This document shows positions 39,522 through 51,651 of a DNA stretch of 64,000 nucleotides, piece after piece. Where the stretch lies: NCBI RefSeq assembly GCF_000689255.1, contig NZ_HG964446.1, positions 263,330-327,329 on the forward strand, in the 5' to 3' direction. Within the stretch, counting starts at the first letter, position 1, and every line of letters begins with the position of its first letter. The translations under genes were made by a program, and so were the position numbers. The stretch is from Mycobacterium triplex (GTDB taxonomy: Bacteria; Actinomycetota; Actinomycetes; Mycobacteriales; Mycobacteriaceae). The notes below the pieces were generated by a model, which was not told where the DNA came from, searched no databases, and worked only from the letters and a program-made list of their open reading frames with translations.

Positions 39522-41465
39522 TCACTCCCGAGGCGGCGGCGGGCCGGGTTCGGGCACCGGCAGCCCACACCTGGCGAGTTCGTACAGCGGGACCCGGTCG
39601 ATCCGGTACGCGGTGAACTCGAAGGAGTGCAAGAAGTTTGAGACGAACCGGTGCAGCGACATCGGGGCGCGCACCGACGCCAGCACCGCCTTGGTGTCGG
39701 GACACTGCAGGGCCGCCACCGCCTGGGCAACCCAATTCGCGTCCAGATAGCCCGGGATGCCCGGATACACCTTCACCCACGGGCCGTCGGCGATCACCCA
39801 GTCCGGGAAGAGGTTTTTGTCATGCCCGATCCGGCCGTGCGCCAGGCGCTGGGTGTGCTGGGCGAGCGGGTTCGCCAGCCCGATTTGGTCGATCACGCGC
39901 ACGTCGAGCCCGACGTTCATGCCCAGCATGCCCAAGTTCGTGAAAAACACTGCGTGCTGCGGCTTTTGCGGCGGTTTGCTGTCGGGGGGGCTGCCCGGGG
40001 CCGGCGGTGGCTGCTGCGCCTGAGGCACGATGTCCCACTGGATGTAGTTGCCGGACGGCAGCAACAACGCCCCGTCCGGGGTGTTGTCCAGCGCCGCCAG
40101 CACCGCCGCCATCCTCGGGTAATCGAGGTAATCCGCGGCGGTCAGCGGGTGCGCGTGGCCGGTCGCCTGGGCGTAGAAGCGTCGCTCGTCGACGATGCCG
40201 CTGTAGGTGACGTGGGTGGCGTCGTAACCCATCCCGCCAGAGTTTGCTGCCCACAGCGACCAGCCCGCGATTCCGAGCCACAGCAGGCCGGCCGCGCCGG
40301 CCAGCCAGTAGCCCGTTTCACGCGAGTAGTCCTGCCCGTCAGGGATCAGCACGGGGATCACGGCGACTGGCGCCAGCAAACAAAATAGCGGCGCCAGCAG
40401 CACCCGCGCGTGCATGAAATCGCCGCCTTGCCGGGTCCAGTAGAGGGCCTGCAGCGCTCCGCTCACCAGGACGAAGGCCACCACCGCCGGCGGGCTTTGC
40501 ACGGCGCGCGCCACCCGCCCGTAGTTGGGCGCGAGCATCGGGCGCAGGAACGACGGCCGGCGGCGCGCCAGCATCAGCAGCACCCCCAGCGGCACCAGCA
40601 GCAGCACCGGCAGCCACACGGCGTAGGGCGAGATGAAGTTCGAGAGGTAGATGATGCCCTGGGACCACTTGTCACCGGCGGCGTCCTTGGCCAACGCCGT
40701 CCCCGGCACCAGCAGGCCGTAGTAGCCCATCCGGAAGATCTGATAGGCCACCGGAAGCAACCCGCCGGCCACCACGATCAGCACCCGCCGACGCCAGGTC
40801 CGGGCCGCGATCAGCATCATGATCAGAGCCAGACCGCCCATCAGCGCGAGCTCGGGACGCACCAGCACACTGAACCCCGCGACGAAGGCCAGGACCCCGA
40901 GGAACACGTCCGTGTCCGGCCGGTTGCGCAGCGGCTGCGACCAGCACACCATCATCCACCACAGCAACCCCAGATAGGCCAGCGTCAGCCCGCTCTCCAG
41001 ACCCGACGTGGCGAAGTCCCGCGCCGGTGGCAGCGCGATGTAGACCAGCGCCCCGGCGGGCAGCATGATCGCCCGGCGTCCCCGCAGGCTGGGGGCATAG
41101 AGCCGGCCGGTGCCGAGCATCAGCAGCACCACACCCGACACAGACAGGACGAGTGCCAGAGTCAGCGCCACGTACTCGATGCGCAGCGGCCCGCCGACCC
41201 AGCTTCCGAGGTACATCAGGTAGGTCCACGCCGTGGAGGTGTTCGCCTCGACCCGCTCGCCCTGGTTGAACACCGGCCCGTTGCCGGCCAGCATGTTGCG
41301 CACCGTGCGCAGCACGATCAGTCCGTCGTCGGCGATCCAGCGCCGCTGCCACGCTCCCCAACCGAAGAGTCCGGCGACCACCGCCACGCTCGCCCACAGG
41401 CTGATCCGAACCACGGGGTCGTACGGGAACGGCGGCCGGCCACCCCGCGGCCGACGGCGCAGCAC
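39522..41465 (-). CDS. aftB: Terminal beta-(1,2)-arabinofuranosyltransferase AftB
   Basis: GT-C membrane enzyme that adds the terminal beta-1,2-linked arabinofuranose of arabinogalactan and lipoarabinomannan, using DPA. About 647 residues. The catalytic Asp pair is in RRWIADDGLIVLRTVRN, followed by the conserved GNGPVFNQGERVEANTST; about ten membrane helices precede a periplasmic C-terminal domain. It ends in PEPGPPPPRE. The start is uncertain: GTG 41465 is listed, while GTG 41414 gives the 630-residue form closest to the M. tuberculosis annotation. Neither has a strong ribosome site. ubiA ends 37 bases upstream, so co-transcription is likely. Confidence 0.9.
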   Translation of the reverse strand: MLRRRPRGGRPPFPYDPVVRISLWASVAVVAGLFGWGAWQRRWIADDGLIVLRTVRNMLAGNGPVFNQGERVEANTSTAWTYLMYLGSWVGGPLRIEYVALTLALVLSVSGVVLLMLGTGRLYAPSLRGRRAIMLPAGALVYIALPPARDFATSGLESGLTLAYLGLLWWMMVCWSQPLRNRPDTDVFLGVLAFVAGFSVLVRPELALMGGLALIMMLIAARTWRRRVLIVVAGGLLPVAYQIFRMGYYGLLVPGTALAKDAAGDKWSQGIIYLSNFISPYAVWLPVLLLVPLGVLLMLARRRPSFLRPMLAPNYGRVARAVQSPPAVVAFVLVSGALQALYWTRQGGDFMHARVLLAPLFCLLAPVAVIPVLIPDGQDYSRETGYWLAGAAGLLWLGIAGWSLWAANSGGMGYDATHVTYSGIVDERRFYAQATGHAHPLTAADYLDYPRMAAVLAALDNTPDGALLLPSGNYIQWDIVPQAQQPPPAPGSPPDSKPPQKPQHAVFFTNLGMLGMNVGLDVRVIDQIGLANPLAQHTQRLAHGRIGHDKNLFPDWVIADGPWVKVYPGIPGYLDANWVAQAVAALQCPDTKAVLASVRAPMSLHRFVSNFLHSFEFTAYRIDRVPLYELARCGLPVPEPGPPPPRE

Positions 41466-41502
41466 AGAACCGTTGAAACGCTTCAGCGCCTCCAGACCCG
41501 GG

Positions 41503-42423
41503 CTAGCCGAAGGCAACGGCGGCACCAACTGTTGCGATCCACGCCAGGAACAGCAGCTGCAACACCCGGTCCCGCAGCGCAATGTCTTCGGGCTCGCCGG
41601 CCAGTCCGCCGTCGACGTCGACCGCATAGCGCAGGATCGCGATCGTGAAGGGGACCATCGAGACCGCGAACCAGGAACCCGAGTAGCGGTCGCGCTCGAA
41701 CGCCCACATCCCGTAGCACAACACCACCGCGGTGGCCGACATGGTCCAGACGAATCGCAGATAGGTGCTGGTGTAGCTTTCCAGCGATTTGCGGATCGCC
41801 GCTCCGGTGCGCTCGGCCAGCTGCAACTCCGCGTAGCGCTTGCCGGCCACCATGAACAGCGACGCGAACGCCGCCGTCAGCAAGAACCATTGGGACAGCG
41901 GGATGTCGGTGGCCGCACCGCCGGCAATCGCCCGCAGCAGATACGCCGACGACACGATGCAGATGTCCATCACCGCTTGGTGTTTCAGGCCGAAGCAGTA
42001 GGCCAGCTGCATGGCCAGGTAGACGCCCATCACCACCGCGAGATTGGGTGTGAGCCACCAGGAAATCCCCACCGAGGCCGCCCCCAGCACCACGGCCAGC
42101 GCATAGGCCAGCCATTCGGGCACCACGCCGGCCGCGATCGGCCGGAACCGCTTGGTGGGGTGCTCTCGGTCGGCGTCCACGTCGCGCACGTCGTTGATCA
42201 GGTAGATCGCCGAGGCCGCCAGGCAGAACACCACGAAGGCCACGCCGACCTTGGTCGCCACCTCGGCGTAGTCGTAGCGGACGCCGCGGCCGGCCGCCGC
42301 CACCGGGGCGGCCACCACCAACACGTTCTTCACCCATTGCCGCGGGCGCACGGCCTTGATCAACCCGGTGATCAGGTTCGCCGGGGGTCGCCCGGTCACC
42401 ACCTCTTCGCTCATTTCGGTCAC
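41503..42423 (-). CDS. ubiA: Decaprenyl-phosphate phosphoribosyltransferase UbiA
   Basis: Makes 5-phosphoribosyl-1-phosphodecaprenol (DPPR), the first committed step to the arabinose donor DPA, at the membrane. 306 residues of the UbiA prenyltransferase fold. The first Asp-rich motif is NDVRDVDADREHPTKRFRPIAAG. The second acidic motif region reads YAVDVDGGLAGEPEDIALRD. GTG 42423 has GAGG five bases upstream. An ATG at 42414 (MSEEVV) matches the usual M. tuberculosis start. The phosphatase gene ends two bases upstream. Confidence 0.94.
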   Translation of the reverse strand: MTEMSEEVVTGRPPANLITGLIKAVRPRQWVKNVLVVAAPVAAAGRGVRYDYAEVATKVGVAFVVFCLAASAIYLINDVRDVDADREHPTKRFRPIAAGVVPEWLAYALAVVLGAASVGISWWLTPNLAVVMGVYLAMQLAYCFGLKHQAVMDICIVSSAYLLRAIAGGAATDIPLSQWFLLTAAFASLFMVAGKRYAELQLAERTGAAIRKSLESYTSTYLRFVWTMSATAVVLCYGMWAFERDRYSGSWFAVSMVPFTIAILRYAVDVDGGLAGEPEDIALRDRVLQLLFLAWIATVGAAVAFG

Positions 42424-42425
42424 AC

Positions 42426-42936
42426 CTACCTCGACTTTCTATCGAGCCAGAGTGCAAGGCGCGCGACCGCGGCGCCGAGCGCCACGCCGAAAGCAACGTC
42501 GCTGGGATAGTGCACGCCCAGCAGTATCCGCGACAGCGCCATCGGCGGGACCAGCACCACCGGCAGCGGCAGTCCGGTGGCCCGGCCCATCAGCACGGCG
42601 GCGGCCGTCGTGGAGGTGGTGTGCGCCGACGGGAAGCTCAACTCGCTGGGGGTGCCGACATTGACCTGCACGGCCGGGTCGTGCGGGCGTTTGCGGCGCA
42701 CCACCCGCTTGATCAGCACGGCGGCCGCGTGCGCGGCGAACGTGCCGGCGGCGGCCACCAGCCATTCCCGGCGACGGCGCTCCCGCAACAGGGCGCCCAG
42801 CAGTTCGACGATCAGCCAACCGACGCTGTGCTCACCGAAGTGAGACATTCCGCGCGCGGTCGCCAGCAGTCCGGGACGGTCGGCCAGGGCCGACTGAACG
42901 GCAACCATCGCGGCCACTTCGCCGCGCGGCGCCACT

Positions 42937-42944
<8 letters not shown>
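42426..42944 (-). CDS. PAP2-family lipid phosphatase (Rv3807c orthologue)
   Basis: A 172-residue membrane protein with all three PAP2 phosphatase motifs: KRVVRRKRP, PSAHT and SRILLGVHYPSD. It is encoded between glfT2 and ubiA. The M. tuberculosis orthologue is thought to dephosphorylate DPPR to decaprenylphosphoryl-ribose, the DprE1 substrate; that assignment is from family knowledge. Several hydrophobic helices place it in the membrane. It overlaps glfT2 by eight bases. Confidence 0.88.
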
Positions 42945-46271
<3,327 letters not shown>

Positions 46272-47387
46272 GTGCCGAACCGACGCCGTCGCAAGCTCTC
46301 GACAGCCATGAGCGCGGTCGCCGCCCTGGCAGTGGCGAGTCCTTGCGCTTACTTCCTTGTTTACGAATCGACCGCCAGCAACAAGCCGGTCGAGCACCAC
46401 GAGTTCAAGCAGGCAGCGGTCATGTCCGACCTGCCCGGCGAGCTGGTGGGCGCGCTGACCCAGGGTCTGTCCCAGTTCGGGATCAACCTGCCACCGGTGC
46501 CCGCCCTGGGCGGTACCGGCACCGGGACGACGGGCCTGGGGACTACCGGCCTGACGAGCCCGGGCCTGACCAGTCCGGGCCTGGGCACTCCCGGCTTGGG
46601 CACTCCGGGTCTGACGAGTCCCGGCCTGACGAGCCCGGGCCTGACCAGTCCGGGCCTGGGCACTCCCGGCTTGGGCACCCCGGGTCTGACGAGTCCCGGC
46701 CTGACGAGCCCGGGGTTGACCAGCCCCGGCCTGACGCCTGGTGCCGCGCCCGGTGCGCTGACACCCGGTGTGCCGACCACTCCCGGCATGCCGACCACGC
46801 CGGGTATGCCGACCACTCCCGGTATGCCGACGATGCCGGGCGCGGGGCTGAACCCCGCGCTGGCCAACCCGGGGCTGACCAGCCCGGCCGGTCTCACCCC
46901 CGGTGGCCTGGGCGCCCCCGGCGAGGTGCCGATCAGTGCGCCGCTGGACCCGGGTGTCGACGGCACCTACCCGATCCTGGGTGACCCGTCGACGCTGGGT
47001 GGCGCCTCGCCGATCGGCGGGGCGGGCAGCGGCGGCAGCAGCGGCGGTGGCGGCCTCGTCAACGACGTGATGCAAGCCGCCAACCAGCTTGGTGCCGGTC
47101 AGGCCATCGACCTGCTCAAGGGCCTGGTGATGCCGGCCATCATGCAGGCCCAGGGCGGCGCCGCAGGTGCGCTGCCCGGTGCCGCCGGTGCCCTGCCGGG
47201 TGCGGCCGGTGCCCTGCCGGGTGCGGCTGCGGCGCTGCCGGGTGCGGCCGGTGCCCTGCCGGGTGCTGCCGCGGCTCTGCCGGGTGCGGCCGGTGCCCTG
47301 CCCGGTGCTGCCGCGGCTCTGCCGGGTGCGGCCGGCGCCCTGCCGGGTGCGGCCGCGGCGCTCCCCCCGGCGCTGCCTCCGGTCTAG
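46272..47387 (+). CDS. erp: Exported repetitive protein Erp (PirG)
   Basis: Surface-exported virulence-linked mycobacterial protein. 371 residues, longer than the ~284 of M. tuberculosis. N-terminal residues ~8-30 form a signal peptide (LSTAMSAVAALAVASPC). Residues ~97-156 are twelve PGLTS/PGLGT pentapeptides, then TTPGM units. A more ordinary domain spans ~200-300. Residues ~302-364 are nine copies of PGAAxAL where the M. tuberculosis protein has a hydrophobic tail, as I recall. GTG 46272 is preceded by GAGGAGA. A 15-base hairpin follows the gene. Confidence 0.93.
   Translation: MPNRRRRKLSTAMSAVAALAVASPCAYFLVYESTASNKPVEHHEFKQAAVMSDLPGELVGALTQGLSQFGINLPPVPALGGTGTGTTGLGTTGLTSPGLTSPGLGTPGLGTPGLTSPGLTSPGLTSPGLGTPGLGTPGLTSPGLTSPGLTSPGLTPGAAPGALTPGVPTTPGMPTTPGMPTTPGMPTMPGAGLNPALANPGLTSPAGLTPGGLGAPGEVPISAPLDPGVDGTYPILGDPSTLGGASPIGGAGSGGSSGGGGLVNDVMQAANQLGAGQAIDLLKGLVMPAIMQAQGGAAGALPGAAGALPGAAGALPGAAAALPGAAGALPGAAAALPGAAGALPGAAAALPGAAGALPGAAAALPPALPPV
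46560..46739 (+). repeat. Twelve PGLxx coding repeats in erp
   Basis: Twelve consecutive 15-base units, each PGLTS or PGLGT (the last PGLTP). A higher-order 75-base block, two PGLGT followed by three PGLTS, appears twice in succession. Such arrays change length between strains. Confidence 0.85.
47175..47363 (+). repeat. Nine PGAAxAL coding repeats in erp
   Basis: Nine heptapeptide units of 21 bases. After the first, PGAAGAL and PGAAAAL alternate regularly, giving a 42-base super-period. The array forms the C-terminal region of the protein before the ending PPALPPV. Confidence 0.85.
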
Positions 47388-47410
47388 AACTTTCGGGGGC
47401 CCCGTTACCT

Positions 47411-47449
47411 GACGGCACCGCAGAGTCACCAATCCTCTGCGGTGCCGTC
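47411..47449 (+). terminator. Strong hairpin terminator after erp
   Basis: GACGGCACCGCAGAG (47411-47425) pairs perfectly with CTCTGCGGTGCCGTC (47435-47449), a 15-base stem with a nine-base loop. It lies 23 bases after the erp stop; a short GGTTTT follows. It is the strongest hairpin I noticed. Confidence 0.75.
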
Positions 47450-47521
47450 GAACAGGTTTTAGCCCCACGAAAACTCGTGTCGCCTCATTAATAACATCAG
47501 AAACACACGTAACATCGGCTG

Positions 47522-49168
47522 GTGTCGTCTCGTCACCGTCCGCCAACGATGTTGCTTACCGCCATCGCGGCCACGGTTGTCCTCGTTTCGGCGGTCGCGG
47601 ACCTGACCCGCGACCACGGCGCCCCCGCCGCCGCGAAACCGGCTCGGGAAACAAAACTGACCGAGCAGCCCCTGGTCGGGCTAGGCGGCGGCGTCACGGT
47701 TCGCGAAGTCACCCAGCAGGCGCCGTTTTCGCTGGTCGCGCTCACCGGCGACCTGGCCGGCACCTCCACCCGGGTGCGGGCCAAACACCCCGACGGTTCG
47801 TGGGGGCCCTGGTACCAGACCGAGTACGAGACCGCGGCGCCGGACGGACCACCGGCCGGCGAATCGGCCGGACCCACCGAGGGACCTCGCAGCACCGATC
47901 CGGTGTTCGTCGGCACCACGACAACCGTGCAGATCGCCGTCACCCGCCCGCTCGATGCCGCGGTGACCCTGGGGCCGGCTCCCGCGGCACCGGTCAACGA
48001 GCTGGGCTATCGGCCGGCCTCCAAGGAACATCCGTTCGGGCAGAACATCTCCGCGATCCTCATCTCCCCGCCGCAGGCGCCGGTCAAGACGACGTGGACG
48101 CCGCCGTCGGGAGTGCTGATGCCCGGCCAGGCGCCCGCCATCATCAGCCGGGCGGAATGGGGCGCCGACGAGTCGCTGCGGTGCGGTAGTCCGCAATACG
48201 ACAACGGGGTTCGCGCGGCCGTCATTCACCACACCGCCGGCAGCAATGACTACTCGCCGCTGGAATCGGCGGGCATCGTCAAAGCGATCTACACCTACCA
48301 CAGCAAGACGCTGGGCTGGTGCGACATCGCCTACAACGCGCTGGTCGACAAGTACGGCCAGGTGTTCGAGGGCAGCGCCGGAGGTCTCACCAAGGCCGTC
48401 GAGGGCTTCCACACCGGCGGATTCAACCGCAACACCTGGGGTGTCGCGATGATCGGCAACTTCGACGACGTACCGCCGACACCGCTTGCGCTTCGCGCCG
48501 TCGGACGGCTGCTGGGCTGGCGCCTGGGACTGGACGGCGTCGACCCCAAGGGCATGGTGGCGTTGGAGTCCGCGGGTAGCCACTACACGACGTTTCCGGC
48601 CGGCGCCGTCGCGACACTGCCGACCATCTTCACCCACCGCGACGTCGGCAACACCGACTGTCCGGGCAACGCCGCGTATGCGTTGATGGACGAAATCCGG
48701 GACATCGCATCCCATTTCAACGATCCGCCGGAGGAGTTGATCAAGGCGTTGCAGGGCGGCGCCATCTACCAGCACTGGCAGGAACTCGGTGGGATGAACA
48801 GCGTGCTGGGTGCGCCCACCTCGCCGGAAGACAACGCCGAAGGCGATGCCCGTTACTCCACCTTCGCCAAGGGCGCCATGTACTGGTCCCCCGTGACCGG
48901 AGCACAACCCGTCACCGGCGCGATCTATGACGCCTGGGCCTCGCAGAGCTACGAGCGCGGCCCGCTGGGCTTGCCGACCAGTGCCGAAATCCAAGAGCCA
49001 CTGCAGATCACGCAGAACTTCCAGCACGGGACGCTGAACTACAACCGCCTCACCGGCGACGTCAGCGAGATCCTCGACGGCATCACCACCAAGCTCTCGG
49101 GACGGGAACCCAGCGCCCCGGCCGTCCCGCCGGAACACTTCTCCTTGCCCACCCACCCGGACGCCTGA
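47522..49168 (+). CDS. Secreted peptidoglycan amidase with LGFP repeats (Rv3811-like)
   Basis: A 548-residue exported N-acetylmuramoyl-L-alanine amidase of the PGRP/amidase_2 type. Residues ~9-27 are a signal or anchor segment (TMLLTAIAATVVLVSAVADL). The amidase domain spans ~205-400: zinc ligands are suggested by AAVIHHTAGSNDYSP and by THRDVGNTDCPGNAAY. Residues ~415-530 hold LGFP-like repeats (GGMNSVLGAPTSPEDNAEGD, RGPLGLPTSAEIQEPL) that anchor proteins to the wall arabinogalactan. M. tuberculosis Rv3811 is the positional match. GTG 47522 is listed; ATG 47549 is possible, as upstream sequence shows no clear ribosome site. Confidence 0.88.
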   Translation: MSSRHRPPTMLLTAIAATVVLVSAVADLTRDHGAPAAAKPARETKLTEQPLVGLGGGVTVREVTQQAPFSLVALTGDLAGTSTRVRAKHPDGSWGPWYQTEYETAAPDGPPAGESAGPTEGPRSTDPVFVGTTTTVQIAVTRPLDAAVTLGPAPAAPVNELGYRPASKEHPFGQNISAILISPPQAPVKTTWTPPSGVLMPGQAPAIISRAEWGADESLRCGSPQYDNGVRAAVIHHTAGSNDYSPLESAGIVKAIYTYHSKTLGWCDIAYNALVDKYGQVFEGSAGGLTKAVEGFHTGGFNRNTWGVAMIGNFDDVPPTPLALRAVGRLLGWRLGLDGVDPKGMVALESAGSHYTTFPAGAVATLPTIFTHRDVGNTDCPGNAAYALMDEIRDIASHFNDPPEELIKALQGGAIYQHWQELGGMNSVLGAPTSPEDNAEGDARYSTFAKGAMYWSPVTGAQPVTGAIYDAWASQSYERGPLGLPTSAEIQEPLQITQNFQHGTLNYNRLTGDVSEILDGITTKLSGREPSAPAVPPEHFSLPTHPDA

Positions 49169-49210
49169 CGCCCCGAGCACGCCTCCCAACGGCGTACTAG
49201 TCTGCGACCT

Positions 49211-51136
49211 GTGCCCGAGACGCCGTATCTGAGCATCGATCTTTCTCGGGTGCGCAAGAACTTCCGGGCGCTGCGCGCCGCATTTCCGCGGGCACAGATT
49301 CGCTACGCGGTCAAGGCGAACCCGGCCGAACCGGTCCTGCGAGTGCTGGCCGCGGAGGGCTCGGCATTCGACGTCGCATCGGTCGGCGAGATCGCCGCAT
49401 GCGGCTCCGCCGGCATCGACGGCGACCTGATGACATTCGGCAATACCGTCAAGAAGCCCGCCGACATCGCCCGGGCGTACGCGCGCGGGGTTCGGCGGTT
49501 CACGTTCGACACCAGCCAGGGTATGACGGCCATTGCCGAGCACGCCCCGGGAGCGGCCGTGGAATGCCGCATCGCACCGGAGTTTCCATCCTCGGTCACG
49601 CCGTTCGGGCACAAGTTCGGCTGCGCGCCGGAGTCCGCCGCGGAATTGCTGAAGGGTGCTCAGCGGCTGGGGCTTCGTGTCGAAGGTGTGTGCTTTCACG
49701 TCGGCTCCCAGCAACTCGACCCGGCGGCGTGGGAGCTGGGAATACGTTGTGCCGCATCGATTTTTGACGAATTGGGCGACCTGAGCACGCTCAACGTCGG
49801 CGGCGGATTCCCGTTGGCCTATGCCGGTACCGCACCGGATCTCGACGTCGTCGCCGCGGCCATCGACGCGGCGCTGGCCCGCCATTTCGGCGCCCGCCCG
49901 CCCCAGTTGGCGGTCGAACCCGGGCGAGCGATCGCGGGTACGGCGGGCACGATCAGCTGCGAGGTGGCGGCGGTGCGCACCGGAACAGATGCCCGGCGCT
50001 GGGTATACCTCGACATCGGTCGCTACGGCGGTCTTGCCGAGACCGAGAACGAGTACATCCGCTACCGGCTGCTCACCGACCGCGACGGCGACCCCGTCGA
50101 TGACGCGGTCGTCGCGGGTCCGACGTGCGACGGCGACGACGTGTTGTACCAAAGCTATCCGCTTCCGGTCAGCCTGAGCCCCGGCGACCGGGTCGAGATC
50201 CCCGACACCGGCGCTTACACCGCCAGCTACGCATCGGTAGAGTTCAACGGATTCTTCGCGTTGCCAACATATTTCGACAGCGCCGCCGATAACCGCTGGG
50301 AGATCGCCGAACCGCTGGCGCCGGGGCTGACCCGGATCTGGGACGTTTCCGAGGTCATCTGCGACGTCGACACCGACTTCCAGAACCTGGTGATCGGCCG
50401 CACCCACCAAGGCGTCTCGTTGTTCAGCGACGGCGAACGGCAGAGCACCGAATTCAGCCAGCTCGTCTATCACGAAGCACTGCTGGTACCGGCGCTGCTG
50501 CTGGCCGGCGAGGTCGAGCAGGTGCTCGTCATCGGCTCGGGCGAGGGCGTGGTCAGTCAGCAGGCGGTATCGGCGGGGGCCACCCATGTCGATCACGTCG
50601 ACATCGACCGCGAGGCCGTCCGGCTGTGCGCGCAGTACCTTCCCTACGGCTATACCGAGGACGAATTGCGCAGGGCGGAAAAGGGATCCGGGCCGATAAC
50701 CATGCACTACCGCGACGGTTGGGAGTTCGTGGACCGCTGCGCCACGTCGTACGACATCGTGGTGATCGATCTGCCCGACGAGCGCACCGAGGCCGTGCAG
50801 CACAACCGGCTCTACCACACCGACTTCCTCCGGCGCTGCCGTGACATCGGCCGCGTGGTCGTCGCTCAGGCCGGCTGTCCCACGCTGTGGCGCAACGAAT
50901 CACTCCACTTGTCATGGCAGAGATTTCGCGAAACCTTCCCCACCGTCGTCTATTTCGGTAGTGACGAACACGAATGGGCGTTTCTTTCCGGGCTGGCCGA
51001 AGCCTGCGAGGACCCCGTCGCACGGATGTCGGCACGACTGCCGACGCTGCCCTACCGTTCCCTGACCATCGACGCGGACACGCTGATCGCTTCCACCGTG
51101 CCGCCAAAAAGCCTGCGGGCCCTCGATTCCCGCTAG
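49211..51136 (+). CDS. Fused PLP-dependent ornithine/diamino-acid decarboxylase and spermidine synthase-like protein
   Basis: A 641-residue two-enzyme fusion. Residues 1-~375 are a fold-III PLP decarboxylase like ornithine or diaminopimelate decarboxylase: Lys35 in RYAVKANP, HVGSQ, NVGGGFP, VEPGRAIAG, and the ornithine-decarboxylase-type Cys306-Asp307 in GPTCDGDD. Residues ~385-640 are an aminopropyltransferase-like domain (SLFSDGERQSTEFSQLVYHE, GSGEGVVSQQAV, VDHVDIDREAV, DLPDERTEAVQHNRLYH). Together these could make a diamine and aminopropylate it. The DPDP-type gatekeeper residues are altered (LPDER), so the acceptor may differ from putrescine. It converges on the ligase operon. I know no such fusion in M. 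tuberculosis. Confidence 0.85.
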   Translation: MPETPYLSIDLSRVRKNFRALRAAFPRAQIRYAVKANPAEPVLRVLAAEGSAFDVASVGEIAACGSAGIDGDLMTFGNTVKKPADIARAYARGVRRFTFDTSQGMTAIAEHAPGAAVECRIAPEFPSSVTPFGHKFGCAPESAAELLKGAQRLGLRVEGVCFHVGSQQLDPAAWELGIRCAASIFDELGDLSTLNVGGGFPLAYAGTAPDLDVVAAAIDAALARHFGARPPQLAVEPGRAIAGTAGTISCEVAAVRTGTDARRWVYLDIGRYGGLAETENEYIRYRLLTDRDGDPVDDAVVAGPTCDGDDVLYQSYPLPVSLSPGDRVEIPDTGAYTASYASVEFNGFFALPTYFDSAADNRWEIAEPLAPGLTRIWDVSEVICDVDTDFQNLVIGRTHQGVSLFSDGERQSTEFSQLVYHEALLVPALLLAGEVEQVLVIGSGEGVVSQQAVSAGATHVDHVDIDREAVRLCAQYLPYGYTEDELRRAEKGSGPITMHYRDGWEFVDRCATSYDIVVIDLPDERTEAVQHNRLYHTDFLRRCRDIGRVVVAQAGCPTLWRNESLHLSWQRFRETFPTVVYFGSDEHEWAFLSGLAEACEDPVARMSARLPTLPYRSLTIDADTLIASTVPPKSLRALDSR

Positions 51137-51148
51137 ATCGGCTGCGCG

Positions 51149-51619
51149 TCAGAGAATCGCGACGGCGACCACGATGCCGAGCGCGACCTGCGCGGCGGCC
51201 ACCATCAGCGCCTCGTAGTTGAACTCGTCGGAGTTGAACAACGCGTCCATGTCGATGCCGATCACCACGGCCGCGATGCGCATCATCACCACCTGGGCGA
51301 CGATGCCCACCAGCCCGAACACCGCCGAGCCGACCAGACCCTCGGCCAGCTTTCCGGACGACGAGTAGATCGCCAGCACCACGATCAGCGCCATGCTCAC
51401 CATGCCCGCGGCGGACACGATGATCGCGTTCGGCTTTCCGACGTTGACCATCTTGCGCAGCGGCCCGGGCGTGGTGAGGTCGATGGCGTAGAACCCGACC
51501 AGCATCAGTACCAGGCCGACGATCGCGTACAGGATGATGGCTGCCGCGCCCCGGCCGAGCACCGCCCAATAGCCGTGGTCCCAGTAGCCCGAATTCAGCG
51601 CCACGATGTTTCTTGTCAT
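51149..51619 (-). CDS. DUF350 (YjfL-like) membrane protein
   Basis: 156 residues, with four or more hydrophobic helices (AAIILYAIVGLVLMLVGFYAI, AGMVSMALIVVLAIY, GLVGIVAQVVMMR and VALGIVVAVAIL). The layout, including YAIDLTTPG near the first helix pair, is of the DUF350/YjfL family, which recurs beside glutathionylspermidine-synthase-like ATP-grasp genes. It lies 32 bases after the ligase stop and is probably in the same operon. Function unknown; a membrane partner of the ligation system is inferred. Confidence 0.75.
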   Translation of the reverse strand: MTRNIVALNSGYWDHGYWAVLGRGAAAIILYAIVGLVLMLVGFYAIDLTTPGPLRKMVNVGKPNAIIVSAAGMVSMALIVVLAIYSSSGKLAEGLVGSAVFGLVGIVAQVVMMRIAAVVIGIDMDALFNSDEFNYEALMVAAAQVALGIVVAVAIL

Positions 51620-51651
51620 CGATGATCAACTCCGTTCACTTGCTCAGAGGC

